DNA of 64,000 bases from Sambucus nigra (GCA_949130495.1 OX422211.1:332538504-332602503), one strand, 5' to 3'; counted from the stretch's first letter, positions 10,170 through 23,081 are shown. Numbers and translations: made by a program. Notes: generated by a model from the sequence alone, not told the origin.

Positions 10170-12917
10170 AGTTGTTGCATGTTCTCAGCGAACACAAAGA
10201 AGCCCTCGGTTGGACCATAGTTGACATTAAAGGGATAAGTCCGTCAGTGTGCATGTACAGAATACACTTAGAAGAAAATGCTAAAAATTCTCGTGAAGCA
10301 CAACATCGACTTAACCCCATACTGAAAGAAGTCGTCTGAGCCGAGGTGCTCAAGTTATTAGATGCATATATTATTTGTCCCATCTCTGAGAGCGAATGGG
10401 TCAGACCCATTCAGGTTGTTCCGAAAAAATCCGGTGTTACAGTGGTGAGAAATGATAATGATGAGTTAGTCCCCACTAGGATTCAACCCGGTTGGCGTGT
10501 TTGTATAAACTATAGGAAGTTGAACGCTGTCTCACAGAAGGATAACTTTCCCCTTCCTTTCATAGACCAAATTTTTGAGAGATTAGAAGATCCCTATTAC
10601 TATTTTCTCGATGGTTATTCCTATTATAATCAAATTCTAATCACTCCTGAGGATCAAGAGAAAACCACATTCACTTCTCCATTTGGTACTTTTGCTTATC
10701 GACGCATGCCCTTCGGGCTATGTAACGCACCCGCTACCTTTCAGCGGTACATGATGAGTATCTTTTTGGACATTGTTGAAAGGTTTCTTGAGGTTTTTAT
10801 GGATGATTTCTCTGTGTTTGGGTCTAATTTTGATGAGTGCCTTCACCACCTTACCCTTGTTCTGAAGAGGTGTAAGGAAAATAACCTTGCTCAATTGGGA
10901 GAAGTGTCACTTCATGGTTAAATAAGGAATAGTATTAGGTCATATTATCTCTGAAAAGGTATCGAGGTTGATAAGGCTAAAATTGATCTCACTTCTAATC
11001 TCCCACCCCCAAAAACTGTGCGTGAAATCCGATCATTCTTAGGACACGCCGGTTTTTATCGGAAATTCATTAAGGATTTCAACAAAATCTCTCGACCATT
11101 GTGAAATCTTCTTGCCAAAGATGCACCCTTTGAGTTCACCGATGGTTGCCTTCAAGACTTTGAGAGGATAAAAATGGAATTGACCTCAGCACCTATTATA
11201 CGACCCCCCGACTGGGGTCAACATTTCGAAATCATGTGTGACGCTTCTAACTATTCACTAGGTGCGATTTTGGGTCAGCGAGATGAGAAACTTTTTTATG
11301 TTATATACTACGCCATCATAACTCTTAACGATTCTCAATTGAATTATTCCACTAGTGAGAAAGAGTTCTTGGCTATCATATTCGCGCTAGAAAAGTTTAG
11401 GTCTTACTTGATAGGATCCAAAGTCATCATTTTCACTGATCACGCGGCCTTGTGACACCTTTTATCTAAAAAGGAGGCTAAGGCCCGACTCATCTGGTGG
11501 ATCCTATTACTGCAAGAGTTTGGCCTTGAGATTCGAGATAAGAAAGGATGTGAAAATGTAGTGGCGAATCATTTGTCTAGGTTAACTGTTGAGTCATCTA
11601 AAGATTTGTTGCCACTAAATGAGTCTTTCCTCGATGAGCAACTGTTTCTTGTCAACCAACTTCAGTGGTTTGTCGATATTTGTGAATTATCTTATGATGG
11701 GTGAGATGCCCACACATTGGCCTAAGCAAGATTGTTCCAATTTTCTTACGAAAGCCAAGCATTTCTTTTGGGACGATCCATACCTCTTCAAATATTGTCC
11801 CGATTAAATCATTCAGAAGTGTGTCCCCAATCATGAGATTCAGAATGTAATCTCTTTTTTCCATGGCCAAGCTTGTGGAGGTCATTTCAGTACTAAGAAA
11901 ACCGTTGCGAACATTTTGCAGTGTGGATTCTATTGGCCCACCATTTTTCGTGGCTCAAATGACTATAATAGAAGTTGTAACCACTGCCAAAGGTTAGGAA
12001 AGATCACTCATCAAAATATGATTCCCTTAAATCCCATATTAATTATTAAGGTTTTTGACTGCCGGGGCATCGATTTCATGGGTCCATTCCCGAACTCTTA
12101 TGGTAATCTTTACATCCTTTTGGCAGCTGATTATGTGTCTAAGTGGGTTGAAGCTATATCGAGTCGGACAAATGACCACCACTTGGTAGTCAAATTTATG
12201 CGAGAAAATATTTTTTCTAGATTCGGTATACCTCGGGCCATCATTAGCGATCAAGGAACCCATTTCTGTAATCAGTCATTTGAGAGTCTTATGAAAAAGT
12301 ATTGAATCACGCATAAAGTAGGATGCTCTTATCATCCTTAAACCAGTGGGCAAGTCGAAGTTTCCAATAGGGAAATCAAGCTAATCATCAAGAAAATAGT
12401 GAATCCAAATCGAAGGGACTGGTCCTTACGGTTATTGGATGCACTGTGGGCTTATCGCCCTGGATACAAAACCCCACTTGGTACGTCCCCGTATAGGCTT
12501 GTCTATGAAAAATCCTGTCATCTTCCGATAGAGTTAGAGCATAAAGCCTACTGGGACATTAAAACTTTTAATTTTGATTTACCCACTGAGGGAGAGGTCG
12601 GAAAGCTCCAACTCAATGAGTTAGAGGAGATTCGGAATGATGCGTACGAAAATGCAAAATTGTACAAGGAGAAAATAAAAATGTTCCATGACAAGTCCAT
12701 CTTACGGAAGTCATTCGAACCTAGTAAAAAATATCTATTGTACAACTCCAGATTGCATATCTTTCCTGGTAAATTAAGGTCTAGATGGTCTGGTCCCTTT
12801 ATTGTTAAGACAGTCTACCCATATGGGGCGGTTGAGATAGAGAATCCTAAAAATGGTGAAATTTTCAAAGTTAATGGTCAAAGGTTGAAGCCAAATCTAG
12901 ACTTGCGATATCGATAA
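10170..12917 (+). pseudogene. Athila pol: reverse transcriptase, RNase H, integrase
   Basis: RT starts with EHKEALGWTIVDIKGISP and has the WRVCINYRKLNAV and MPFGLCNAPATFQR motifs and FMDDFSVFG (catalytic MDD at 10799-10807). Frame changes occur near 10890 and 10960 before RSFLGHAGFYRKFIKDF. RNase H spans about 11174-11590 (CDASNYSLGAILGQ; STSEKEFLAIIFALEKFR). Integrase has a zinc region (SCNHCQR) and catalytic Asp at 12072, Asp at 12249 and Glu at 12357, giving the D,D35E spacing. Stops include 10325, 10918, 11453, 12303 and 12339. The C-terminal part (12399-12917) is open and complete to TAA. The wording is typical of Athila rather than Tat, and only one RNase H is present. Confidence 0.9.
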
Positions 12918-14003
12918 GTGGAGGACATTCTCCTCTAAGACCCTGTGTACTACGAATGAATATGAAATTGGGTCATTGTTTTTGTATCATAGTTTTTGTT
13001 TCACAAGAATTGTGCGTTGAAAAAAGTCCCTCATTACGGTAATATCTTTCATATCTTTCTCGCCTTTTCAATTTTTGTCTTGTTCATTGAGGACAATGTA
13101 GAAATTAGGTTTGGGGGTATTGAGGTCATTTTTCTCCTCTTTGAAAAAAAAAAGAATAATTTTTTTTTCAAAAATCCAAAAATATTTTCAATATAAGCGA
13201 GTTTTGAAACGATTTCTTAATATAAAATTAATTCACAAATCTCTCAACTTATAATTTTTTTTACACTTAGCCATATAATATGATCGAAAATGGATATTGA
13301 GCCTACAATACAACCCGAGCCTACAATACAACCCAAAGAAAGTCCTAATTAATCTCAAGTGAAGCTAGTTATAGTGTGGAGAGAAGATGAATATGATATT
13401 TTAGGATGATTCAAGTTTTCAAAGTAATCGATTTTCCATTCACGAGATCATAATCATCCATTATAAAATGTCCGTATTTCATGATGTATAGGTGAAGTTT
13501 CTCATTAAATTTACTCTTTTATTCACATATATCGAGAGAAACTACCTAATTCCGATTGTTCGTTTGTGAGTGCATTCCATGAGATTTTGAAATCAAAACA
13601 AACTTTCGAATAAGAAATGTAACGATCAAATCTTTTCAAATGGACGGTTATATTGGTTATGCACACACACACACACACACTATAAATTAAGATTGAAAAG
13701 TGAAGTTCTACTATATTTATGAAGTTTGCACTCGAACTTGGTTATATTACATTTGTGTCTTTTTTAAATAAAGTCAAGTTTTGAATTTTGTGGGTATATT
13801 CACTGCAAACCCTCACGAGACAAAACTCGTCCACTAGGGCAACCTAGGGGTTTAACGACTTATTGCACATGCTAACTGCAACCGTGATTCCTACGAAAGT
13901 GAGTTAGATTTTAATTTTTTCTCGAGGACTAGCAAAGTTTAGGTTTTGGGTTAGATTTTAATTTTTTCTCGAGGACTAGCAAAGTTTAGGTTTTGGGGGT
14001 ATT
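12918..14003 (+). other. Athila 3' region with two PPT-like tracts and a 47-bp duplication
   Basis: There is no env-like ORF. A TTAGGTTTGGGGGTATTGAGG tract lies at 13106 and a near-copy, TTAGGTTTTGGGGGTATT, ends at 14003 before the LTR. The 47-bp unit ttagattttaatttttt..aggttttggg at 13904-13950 is repeated at 13951-13997. A (CA)n tract is at 13661-13681. Confidence 0.6.
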
Positions 14004-15880
14004 TGACGAGTGCATTATTTTGTATTATTTATACCCAAATTTAAACCTTGTTAGTTCCATTGCACCATCAATAAAATGTTTTTAGAGTCATTTTTATTAT
14101 TTTAAAGAAAAATACAAATTTAAGAATATATGGGGTTAATAATGCAATTTTGAGAACTTCACGCTCACATCTTATATTGCTAATCTCTTGTGCAAGTTTG
14201 TTTTTGAGTATTGACAGATTTAAAAAGAAAATGGTGAAGTTCGGATGCAAATTGAGCATGAAAAGGTCACTTTCGCACCTTCAGGTGCAAAATTATAAAT
14301 TCAAATGACTGATTTCGAATTCGGACCAAACACGAAAATTGAAGGGCTTGAATAAAGGGACGCCTGGGTTCAAACGACGTGTCAATAAGAGTTGAAACGA
14401 AGAATTAATGGCCATGCAAAGTTCTGATGCAGAAGAAGGTCAAAGTCAAAGCCTCGGGTCAATGCCCAAAGTCAACGTCATGAACCGGAGACTATTGAAA
14501 TATTGTTGGGCCCAAAATGAGGGTCACGTCGGTTCTTACAGTTCGTTGATTGGAGTTCGTATGTAAAAGATATCGAGTTTAGGGTTTTTATTGTAATTAT
14601 GAAACATTGGATTCTTTTGAGGGTTATTATTTTGTGCACGCATATTATAAACAAGGAAGTTGGTAGCTCATCTGGTTGGTGAGAGGAGAAGTGGGGCGTG
14701 AGGTTAGGGATTTGACCCCTACCTTCCCAGCTTCTTTTTACACGAAATTCCCAAACCCATCCAACCCAAACCCAAACCTAACTTTTTTCCCTTTTCTTTC
14801 TATTTTGATGAAAGCTGATTCTATCTCCCACCTTCCCACTACTAATACCCACACAAACCATTAACGTACTACAAATACCCCCGCACCTGCCCACTACAAA
14901 AACCAACCCACCACTCCATTATCTTCTTTTCACCTATAAATGAAGAGCCACGACCAGACTTTGGAGGGAGGAGAGATACACCCGCTATATGTGTGTGACA
15001 GACACACTGAGGAACACCATTTTATATAGAGTATAGACACATTTTGAGAGATAAAAAAAATCTGTGTAGAGAGTATTTTTGAGACATACTTTGGAGGAAT
15101 ATTGTGTACTGTAATACTAGTCTTGGCCTTGAAATCTTGTAAGAGGAGTATTATTAATGAAAATTATTATTTCATCTTGCAATATTTGTGTGTCAAATAT
15201 GATGTGTGAGTGGTTTAATTACTAGGATTTAGGTGATGTTTGCTATGACTAATTAAATTACGCATGTTAATTTAATTTTTTTACATATTTCGACATGTTT
15301 TAATTTGAAATAAAAAAAATTCGGTATTCGCTTAAAATTACACGAGAGTGTATTTTTAAACCTCAACGAATTAATTATAAATTCATGCTTTAAAAAATTT
15401 AAAGTTGTCATTTTTGATGGGTTATGCTTGTACTTAGATGTTTTGATACCTCATGCTTAAATACACATTAAAAATTTAAAACATGATATTTTCGAGGGAA
15501 GGTGTCTAATTCAATAGACGTTAAAATATTTTGAGCGCATGTAATGTTTTATTCTCCGAAATGTACGTGACGAGAGTCAGTATATTTTTTATTATAAATT
15601 TGAAACTATGGAATTAAATTGATGTGTTAATTTAATTAGAATTGACAAACGGAACCAACGTCCTAGTTTCTTCCACATTTAATATTATCTCTTGTACTTG
15701 TTTGTTTATTTTGTTTTTATTTTTATTTTAAAAACTTAATCACTTTTATACACTCATATGTCTAGTTGGACAATCAATACTTTATAAAAATTGACGAAAT
15801 CTCTGTGGGTTCGACCCCCCGCTATATTTCAATAGCCTGCGCACTTCCGTTAGTTTTATAACAAATAAAACTTGATAACA
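14004..15880 (+). repeat. 3' LTR of Athila element J
   Basis: It starts TGACGAGTGCATTATTT directly after the PPT. A TATA box (CTATAAAT) is at 14934-14941. Near the end it has ttcgaccccccgctatatttcaatagcctg, a block usual in Athila LTRs. The end at cttgataaca (15880) is set by the start of unrelated coding sequence. No ORF of note lies inside. Confidence 0.7.
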
Positions 15881-16800
15881 ATGGTCTTATGTGTATAATA
15901 CGTGGTAGGGAAGTTCTTATTACTGTGGAATCCATAGTTAGTCTTACCGGTTTGCCCCGAATTGCCAATCCCTCCTACCCTTGGTTCGATGCACATAGAC
16001 CCGATTTTAGTTATCTTCTTAAAGCACTTTTTGAGAATTATGAACCTGGATCAACTATTTTGTATCATAAGAACCTTAAAGCTGACTTTAGGATCCTTAA
16101 TTGGATATTTTGTGTGTCTTCTTCCCCGTGAAAATCATACAAAAATTAGGCCTAAACACGTGTGCCTAATGTTTCCTATTAGCCTTGGTGATACTATCGA
16201 TCTCCCGTCTCATATTTTTGGTGTCCTCCGATCGGTTAGGTATTCTACTACTGCACCAGTTAGGCAGGCGTTATCATTTACTATTTTAATTTTTAGGCAT
16301 TGTCTTCAATATGGCTGTCCTCTTCTCTCTAGCGATATTCCTAACACTCCCTATCAAACTTTTGACATGCCTTCTATAGGATGGTCTAGGAGTCATTTAC
16401 CTAATACCATGATTCAGCCCACTCCATCACATTCTGATTCATCATAATCTGCTACCCAATCTACTCTAGCCCGGTCCCGACCTTCTACCTCTCGTCGTCA
16501 CCCTCTATCCGAGTCTGAGGAGCTTAGGTTGATGAGGTTATAAGTTGAACAGATAGCGGAGGAACGTCATTAAGATAGAGTAATGATGAAGGAATTATTT
16601 ACATCCATGCAAAGAAAGAGAGAGCGTGCAGAGGAGGCACATGCACGAAAAGTAGACGGACAAGCTCGTCGTGATTCTCAGCTAATGCAATACTATTAGG
16701 AGCTTAGACATGCTGAGATATAATGTGGAGTATCTCCTTCTGGTGCTGGATCTTCATTCGATGATACTTTTGATGATGCACTCGATGATCTAGATCAATG
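15881..16800 (+). pseudogene. env-like / putative plant transposon ORF of SIRE element F
   Basis: It opens with IIRGREVLITVESIVSLTGLP, then FRILNWIFC and a frame change near 16125. Next come CLMFPISLGDTIDLPSHIFG and a hydrophobic segment (ALSFTILIFRHCLQYGCPLL). The C-terminal third is Arg/Glu-rich (RKRERAEEAHARK) and probably coiled coil, with stops near 16446, 16541, 16570, 16697 and 16720. The N-terminal part resembles the plant 'Transposase_32' (PF20167) family that occurs as the env-like third ORF of SIRE and Athila elements. Whether such proteins ever act as envelopes is not established. I see no signal peptide or clear transmembrane anchor. Confidence 0.6.
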
Positions 16801-17416
16801 ACTATATGTGATATAAATCTGTTTTTGCTTGTACATGTGAGAGAGCGATTTATTGTTATATCCATTTACTCTCATTTGTACCGAATATTGGATAATTTAT
16901 TTTTTTGCACTTTATTTTGGTTTCATGTTTTTATGGCACTATGGGAGATTCGGTTATTAAATTTTATTTATCCTATGGTAATTTCTTTCATATGACGTAT
17001 TGTGAATGGTTTTTTGTGCTATAAATGTTTTTGTGATAATTCATGATAATGCTTAAATTTTATTTATCATTATGTTTCATGATTTATTCACTAACTTTGC
17101 AGGATTTGTTCTATCCCTTTATTTTTTACGGGCAAAAAGGGGGAGAACATATTTAGGGGGAGTAACTTTTAATTTCTATATATTCATCTTCTCCTCATGC
17201 ATTTACGTGTTTGTTGTTTCATGTGTGTAGGAAATTTAAAATTTTCTACAGATTCAAGCCTACAAGGAGCTTCACACAACTAGGTTGTTCAGAAGTCGAG
17301 TTTTTTCATTTTCTTTTGGGTTTTGGGGATGGGATTTAGGATCGGCTTATTGACCTTGCTTAGAAAATTACAAGTCTTTTTTATTTTTTGTCCCGAAATA
17401 GCCAAAGGGGGAGATT
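16801..17416 (+). promoter_or_regulatory. 3' UTR with paired polypurine tracts of element F
   Basis: The first tract is GGCAAAAAGGGGGAGAAC (from 17131). The second, AGCCAAAGGGGGAGATT (17400-17416), immediately precedes the LTR. They are about 268 bp apart, close to the 266 bp between the two tracts in element K. The rest is AT-rich without recognisable coding. Confidence 0.65.
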
Positions 17417-18563
17417 TGTAAGGTCAAATTTTCGCATCGTGTAAATTTGTAGTTTTGTCAATTTTCATTAGGACAAAACATTTAGTTTGTATAGGTGTCA
17501 TATCATGTTGTACAAGTGAAGAATATGAACATCCGGGATTTTGACAAATCTACAAAGTTCACATCATCATTTCGAATGCTCATTATTCCCAATGGTATGT
17601 TCCTTTGTTTTAAAATCTATTGGAGAATTTTTTTGGGGCTTTATTGATTTTCCAAAGTTATTTTTTTTCTAAACTTGTCCATTTTTCAAATATCTAAGAT
17701 TTTGTCTGAAATCTCGTTCTAATGATATTCTTCTCGTTCGAACGAGATGTGAAACGACATCTTTGTGGTCTTCGCTGAAAAGTTGTTGGAAAACTCGTTC
17801 TAACGATATTTTAGTAAGTCGTTCGAACAACCGAAGCAGTTATTAAAGATGGCGGTTATTTTCAGCAGTTTTCCCCCACGATCCCCACTTTCCCACTACT
17901 TCCACTTATAAAAGAAAGGGGACTCAGGAATAACTGATGAGACTTCACTCCAAAATTTTCTAAAAAGCCAAATATTTTTATCCAAACACTCTCCAACTTT
18001 TATATGATCATCTTAGATTATTTTGAAGAAAAAAACCCCGAATTTCTACTTCCTTCATTTATCACCATTGTGTACGGTGGACTTCTGCACGGGTTACAGT
18101 TGGCGTATTGGTTATCGATGGATACCGAGACATGGGAGGTATTGTGCAAGCGTGTTGGAGCTACACGTGCTACGAACGGAGGTGTTTGAGATGACATCAA
18201 CTATTCTTGTAGTGTCAAGTCTGTAAGTTTTTTTGTATTCTCATTGTAAAACTATATTCGTAGTGAATTTTATCTAGGTCTGGCCGTCCGTGGTTTTCCC
18301 TAGTTGGGTTTTCCTCGTACATCGCGGTTTTATGGTGGTGTGCTCTGTGATTGATAGTTTTCACCTAGATGCATGCTTAGGCTAAAAATATTAAAATTGG
18401 ATTAACCACAACTTTTGGATAATTCAGTGCTAAAATCACTAGTAACTTGATTAATGAAAAATTCCTACATGTCCACGTGGGATTAATTAGTCAAGACCGA
18501 AATTGGGAACGCATCAATTATATTGGCCTAGTCATACCCTTGTGTTGTCTGTGTGTTTTTACA
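17417..18563 (+). repeat. 3' LTR of SIRE element F
   Basis: The LTR runs from TGTAAGGTC to TTTTTACA, 1147 bp. The TATA box TATAAAAG is at 17907-17914. Repeated CGTTCGAACGAG-type palindromes lie upstream of it (17715-17825). No partner LTR is in the window. Confidence 0.68.
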
Positions 18564-18825
18564 GAGTATATTTTACGAATTTGGGGATTTGCCATATAAC
18601 TTGTCCTCCTCCCTTCTCACTTTTAATTCTAGTTGCTCTATAGTTCCTAGTTTTCTCACCATGATTCAGTTCATCTCAGAGAATATTTTTCTCAAGACTA
18701 ACAGTCCAGAAGAGTTATGGAGGGAAGTTAAGTATTATATCCCCAACGTAATGAAGATGTATCACACTTGCTGAGGTGCATCAACCACATATATAAATGC
18801 CAAACCTCCCTCCAGGGTCAAATTA
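18564..18825. other. unassigned stretch left of the gag remnant
   Basis: AT-rich DNA with one short open frame (18553-18774) that resembles no family I know. It may be gag leader of element C or other debris. Confidence 0.3.
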
Positions 18826-19175
18826 ACCTCCTTGGATAGATAATTATAATGCTTGAGTCTGTGGCCTTCACCAACATGTATAAGTCCGCAGAAAGGATCA
18901 GGACACAACCAAGGAAGTGAGGAAGAAGAGAAAACAGGTGGATCAGGGACCAGAAAGGCCCTATAGGGACTTCACACCGCTGAACTGTAGCTTGGAGGAT
19001 ATCTTTGAGAGCATCAAGGAGAAGAACCTCCTCAAGTGACCAAAGAAGTTGAAATCCCCGACTCATAAGAGGGAGAGTAACAAATGATGTGGATTCCATG
19101 AAGATCATGGCCACACAATCAAATAATGATTCTTTATGAAGGATGAGGCTAATTAGGCAGGGAATGCTCCAGTGG
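18826..19175 (+). pseudogene. Tat gag C-terminal fragment
   Basis: The frame shows FTPLNCSLEDIFESIKEKN, then after a stop PKKLKSPTHKRESNK, then CGFHEDHGHTIK and FMKDEA. The FTPLN..L..I...K block and the C-x-FH-x3-GHT pattern are characteristic of Tat-lineage gag ahead of its zinc-knuckle-like motif. At least four stops and one frameshift are present. Sequence downstream jumps straight to the 3' region, so pol is deleted. Confidence 0.75.
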
Positions 19176-19439
19176 TTCAAAAGGGATGCAACCTCAAATT
19201 AAAATAGACACATGCTTATCTTTATGCCTTACAAAAAATTTATTTTGTTTATTTAAAAAAAACAAACCTCAAGTTTATATATTAACTTTATATTTCATGA
19301 GCATGCAAATATATATTTCATTGCTGAGTTCTGACTTTATTTCTAAGTCTTTTCAAAGATTCTTATTCTAATATGTTTGAAGAGAACCTAAAAACTAATC
19401 ACCCCAAAGATTGACATTATTGGGAGAAATGACCTCGAA
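19176..19439. other. AT-rich junction after the gag remnant
   Basis: No recognisable coding. It marks the place where pol of element C has been lost. Confidence 0.35.
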
Positions 19440-19860
19440 AGAAAATATGAGGTAGCTTGGGGGCTAAAATGGTTCGAGATATCCTTGGATGGCTCATAAT
19501 ACCCACTTATATACTCGGGTGGCTTATAACACCCCTTATAGTGTCGGGTGTCTTATAATACCCTACGAAAACCTCGGGTGGCTTCTAATACCCCAAGAAA
19601 GCCAGGGGTAGCTTTATAATATCCTAGCACAACCGTGGGTGGCTTGAAGATACCCAGCCACGAGTGGTGTGAAAATTTCCCACAATCGTGGGTGACTTAA
19701 AAATACCTATCCATGGGTGGCATGAAAATAACCCATAGCCTTGGGTGTCTTGAAAATACCCATCCATGGGTGACGTGAAAATACCCAACCATAGCCATGG
19801 GTGGCTTGAAAATACCTAGTAAAGGGAGGCTTGAAAATACCCCAAAATAGAGAATCAAAG
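19440..19860 (+). repeat. tandem array of roughly 30-35-bp units in element C
   Basis: About a dozen imperfect copies of a unit of the form ggtggcttgaaaataccc(a/c) with a variable ccatgg-type spacer. Earlier units (19490-19620) read ggcttataatacccc. Length varies from unit to unit. Arrays in the 3' untranslated region are known in Tat/Ogre elements and can seed satellites. Confidence 0.75.
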
Positions 19861-20275
19861 TGCAAAGAAAAATCTAACTCTAGCTTAATGACTGTAGCCT
19901 GATGAAGAAACTTAAAGTCTGGGTTGTGGACTTAAAGTCTACGATAAGGGCGTTCAGTTCCCAAAAATTACTATAGTTTATTACTATCACGACATGCATC
20001 TTAAAGTTCTACATGCAAATTTCAAATATCACAAAGAGTTGAATTATAAAGTTGCTATGTTAATAAGCTCCATGACCTAAACCTAAACAGTTAAATAGAA
20101 GCAAGCATTTAAGGCATACAACACGAGGCTGTAGAAAAATCTACAGAAGTATATTAAAAAAGCTGTGGATATGTGTAATACAATACAAAAAGCCTCAGAG
20201 GGACAATATTGTTCAACAAGAAGATCACAAGTTGTTCAAATAAAGAAAGAGTAAAATTATAAAAGCTCAAGATTT
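19861..20275. other. spacer between array and antisense gene in element C
   Basis: No gene or clear repeat was recognised. It holds the 3' flank of the antisense gene. Confidence 0.35.
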
Positions 20276-23081
20276 AACGTCTTCTTTATCTTCATCTTCA
20301 TATCCATACATGGCAGTTTTAGTTTTTTCAGCCTCAGTTGTCACAGCCTCTTCTCTCTGCTTCCTATCAAGTTTGTTCCTGACCTAGAATTCCTCAATGC
20401 ACTGTGTGTGCTTCGCATCAGTGAACCTCCAGCTGCATATATTATCTCTGGCATCAAGGTAATGTTTTTCAACCATGTGATTTATTTCTTTATAGTCACA
20501 GATATATGACCTATTTTGGAGAAGGTATAAGTCTTGTGAAGTTCTGAATTAGGCCACAACATCCTCGACTGCCTTCTTCAGTGCCGCGGTATAGTCATCG
20601 TTCAAATTTCGGACAGCAGCCACATGCTCAATAATTAGCCTCTTCAACTCCTTATCATAGCTTTGGACGAAGCCTTGGGTTTTTTAGTCAAGTTGGTTGA
20701 ACTTATCCTCAGTTGCTGTAGCCTTCCTGGAAGCCTCTAAACACTTGGCCTCAGTAACCTCTAGAGCATTCGCTATCTGCTTGAAGTTCTTCTCAACTTC
20801 ATTCTTAGAACTCTCCTCAGCCTCAACTTTGGCCTCGATATTAATCTTTTAGGTTTGCAGAGCAGCCTCTGTGGACTTATTCACAACTTAAAATGAGGAA
20901 GACATGACACTCTCCATCTGGGACAGGTGATCCTTCTCTGCAGCCTTATATAGTTTTCACAAGCCTTCAAACTTGGCCATTTGGGATATTGTAGTCTTTA
21001 TGGCTTGGAGAAGGAAAAGACAAGTGTTAGTAGACAAATACATAAAAGTCCAGGACAAGTAAAAAATAATGGTAACTTACCCCCAGGAGGCAGTGAAGAG
21101 TGTATTATTCTGGGTCCTTCTCCGCATACTCATCGACCAAACACTTCAGGTCAGTAGCATCTATATATTTCCTCATCAGTGGGACTGTGGTGGAAGTTGT
21201 ATCCCATGGAGATTTGGGGTCAGGCTGCCTCAAATGTGGTTGCGGATGCTCATTCACAACCCTTTTTGCCTTACTTTGGGGTGGTGGTGGTGATGGTGGG
21301 AAATTGGCATTAACTGCCACGGATGTTTGTGAAGGGGATACTAAAATATAAATATTGATTAGGATCACAGGCCCATGGCCATCCTCCTAGTGAAGGAAGA
21401 GAGACAAGTTGCAACTATATTGGCGGTAACATCATCATCAACCAATGGAGGATCCGCAATAATCACCTCTAATTTTGGGCCAACAAAGATTGCAACAACT
21501 TCAACAATGGCCTCCTTTTCAACTTGAGGGGTAGTATCCTTTGTTTCCATCTTGCTCTTCTTAACCTTCCTTCGTAGATCCTGGTCGAGGGCTTGAACAA
21601 TATCTTCCAGCTCATCTAGTTAGGAAAGAAGCAGATCTGTATCAACATCCATTGATGATTGACCTTCCGCAGTAGTATCTGAAAAATAAGGCACCAATTT
21701 CGAAGTACAAAGCATTTAAAAAAACTATTTGCAGACTCAATGAAGAGTTTAGTACATTTTGCAGCCCTCATTGGTGGTTGGTGGTAAGTGCAGTAATCAA
21801 GGTCAAACAGTGACCACAAAGTCACTATTTTAGGAAATTGTTTCTTTTTGTCAGATATTGAGATCGCAGTATCAATCCTCTTCCTCTGCCAATCTGAGGG
21901 AGTTAAGCATGCACAAACTATACGGAAGTAAAAAATACTATGGCATGGAAAATAAATAATGGCTGCAGCATGTAAGAATTTAGGTTACAACAAGATTAAG
22001 TTAAAATATATAAGGTCTACGACAGGTAAAATATTAAATGCAGAAATTGAAATGGTTAAAGACTGTCCACAATAACATATGTGATTTTTCCCTCTCAGAC
22101 TCATCTGGGTGTACCTCCCAATTATCCATAGAGATGCAAAAATACTTACCCTTCTAGTTCTTGACACTGGAAGGCCTTCCCCTCATCAGGTACCTATCAC
22201 CACTCCGCAGACCCATGTAATAACACCATGAGTTTTCCACATAGTTCTTCTTTAGCTTGTAGAAGTCGAAGAACTCCATAATAATTATCTGTCTCTCAAA
22301 CTTATTATTCTACACCAATAGGGAATCAAGAATGGTCCTCCATCCATTGGGGGGGGGGGGGGGGAGGGGGGGCAACTTGGGCTGGAGCCAAGTTCATGAC
22401 CTTAAAAATCTTACTCACAGGCACTAGGATAGGAAGCCGCAGAAGAAATGCATGGAGTGGAAAGCAAACTCTGTCATTGGAAATTGCATAATATGACCTC
22501 TGTTCCGCGGAGGGGATAGTGCAGAGTGTGACCTTTGGGAACTCACACGCCTCAGCAAGCTGGTCTAACCATTCATCGCTCATTATGCAAGGAAGGTGGA
22601 GGGCCCCGGGATCCCTCACTGGTTCATTATTATGGCCAACTGGCCCAACCACAGCTTTCATAATTTCTGCGGCTCAAACTTCTGTGACAACGACGACATC
22701 CCTCTGAATGGGGGCTTGACTGTTTGTTGAGTAGGAGTATTACTCCATTCCGTGAACACCTTCCTTAGCCTCCATTGGATCCCTACAATAAGAAGATCTT
22801 ATGGAGTCAAAATCTATTTGCATGTAGTTTGGGCAATCCTTCAGCTTACAAGACCCACTTATTTTCAACGGTTTGATATGTACCACTACGGGAGGAGGAA
22901 CACCAAAGTTCCTCTTCCATAACTCTTCCAAATACTCCCAAGCATTCCAATGCACAAGGCCGCGACAAGGACCTATAAAATCAGAAGGGACCTCCACACT
23001 TAGAGGGACACAACCATTATGATCAAAATACAAGAAGTAAAATCTCAGGAGCAACTGCCTCATAAATAGAGGCCGTAACAT
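20276..23081 (-). pseudogene. antisense PF04195-type gene of element C
   Basis: Reading leftward, the probable first exon near 23081-22740 is of uncertain relevance. The signature begins near 22585 with SDEWLDQLAEACEFP and RVCFPLHAFLLRLPI, then KVMNLAPAQVAP. A poly-G run (22349-22364) disrupts this point, and after it a frame resumes as NGWRTILDSL, FFDFYKLKKNY, RPSSVKNWKGKYF and MDNWEVHPDE. This order (FPLHPF, LAPAQ..PN.WR, FFxxY, KNWKGxxF) is the PF04195 family. The C-terminal part (21060-20276) is Lys/Glu-rich and heptad-like (AEESSKNEVEKNFKQIA; EAKCLEASRKATATED), a probable coiled coil, ending in an Asp/Glu-rich tail. Several stops and probably introns interrupt it. Function is unknown. 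Confidence 0.75.
22349..22372. repeat. poly-G run inside the PF04195-like domain
   Basis: Sixteen G, one A, seven G. It falls between APAQVAP and the NGWRT segment and shifts the frame. It could be real slippage or an assembly artefact. Confidence 0.8.

Larger units (their letters stand above)
10168..15880 (+). mobile_element. Athila-lineage Ty3/gypsy retrotransposon J, 3' part
   Basis: Pol begins abruptly at the LREHK-type segment upstream of RT and runs through integrase. A non-coding 3' region, a PPT and a 1.88-kb LTR follow. The abrupt start beside the end of LTR K suggests that K inserted into J. The LTR's right end joins the env-like ORF of element F. Confidence 0.75.
15881..18563 (+). 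mobile_element. SIRE/Maximus-type copia retrotransposon F, 3' part
   Basis: It comprises an env-like ORF, two PPT-like tracts and a 3' LTR. The left part is missing at the junction with LTR J, as expected if J inserted into the env-like region of F. Confidence 0.7.

Noticed and set aside
19440..19860. Could be a CRISPR-like array
   Set aside because: Units are contiguous and degenerate with no unique spacers, and the genome is eukaryotic; it is a tandem repeat in a Tat 3' region.
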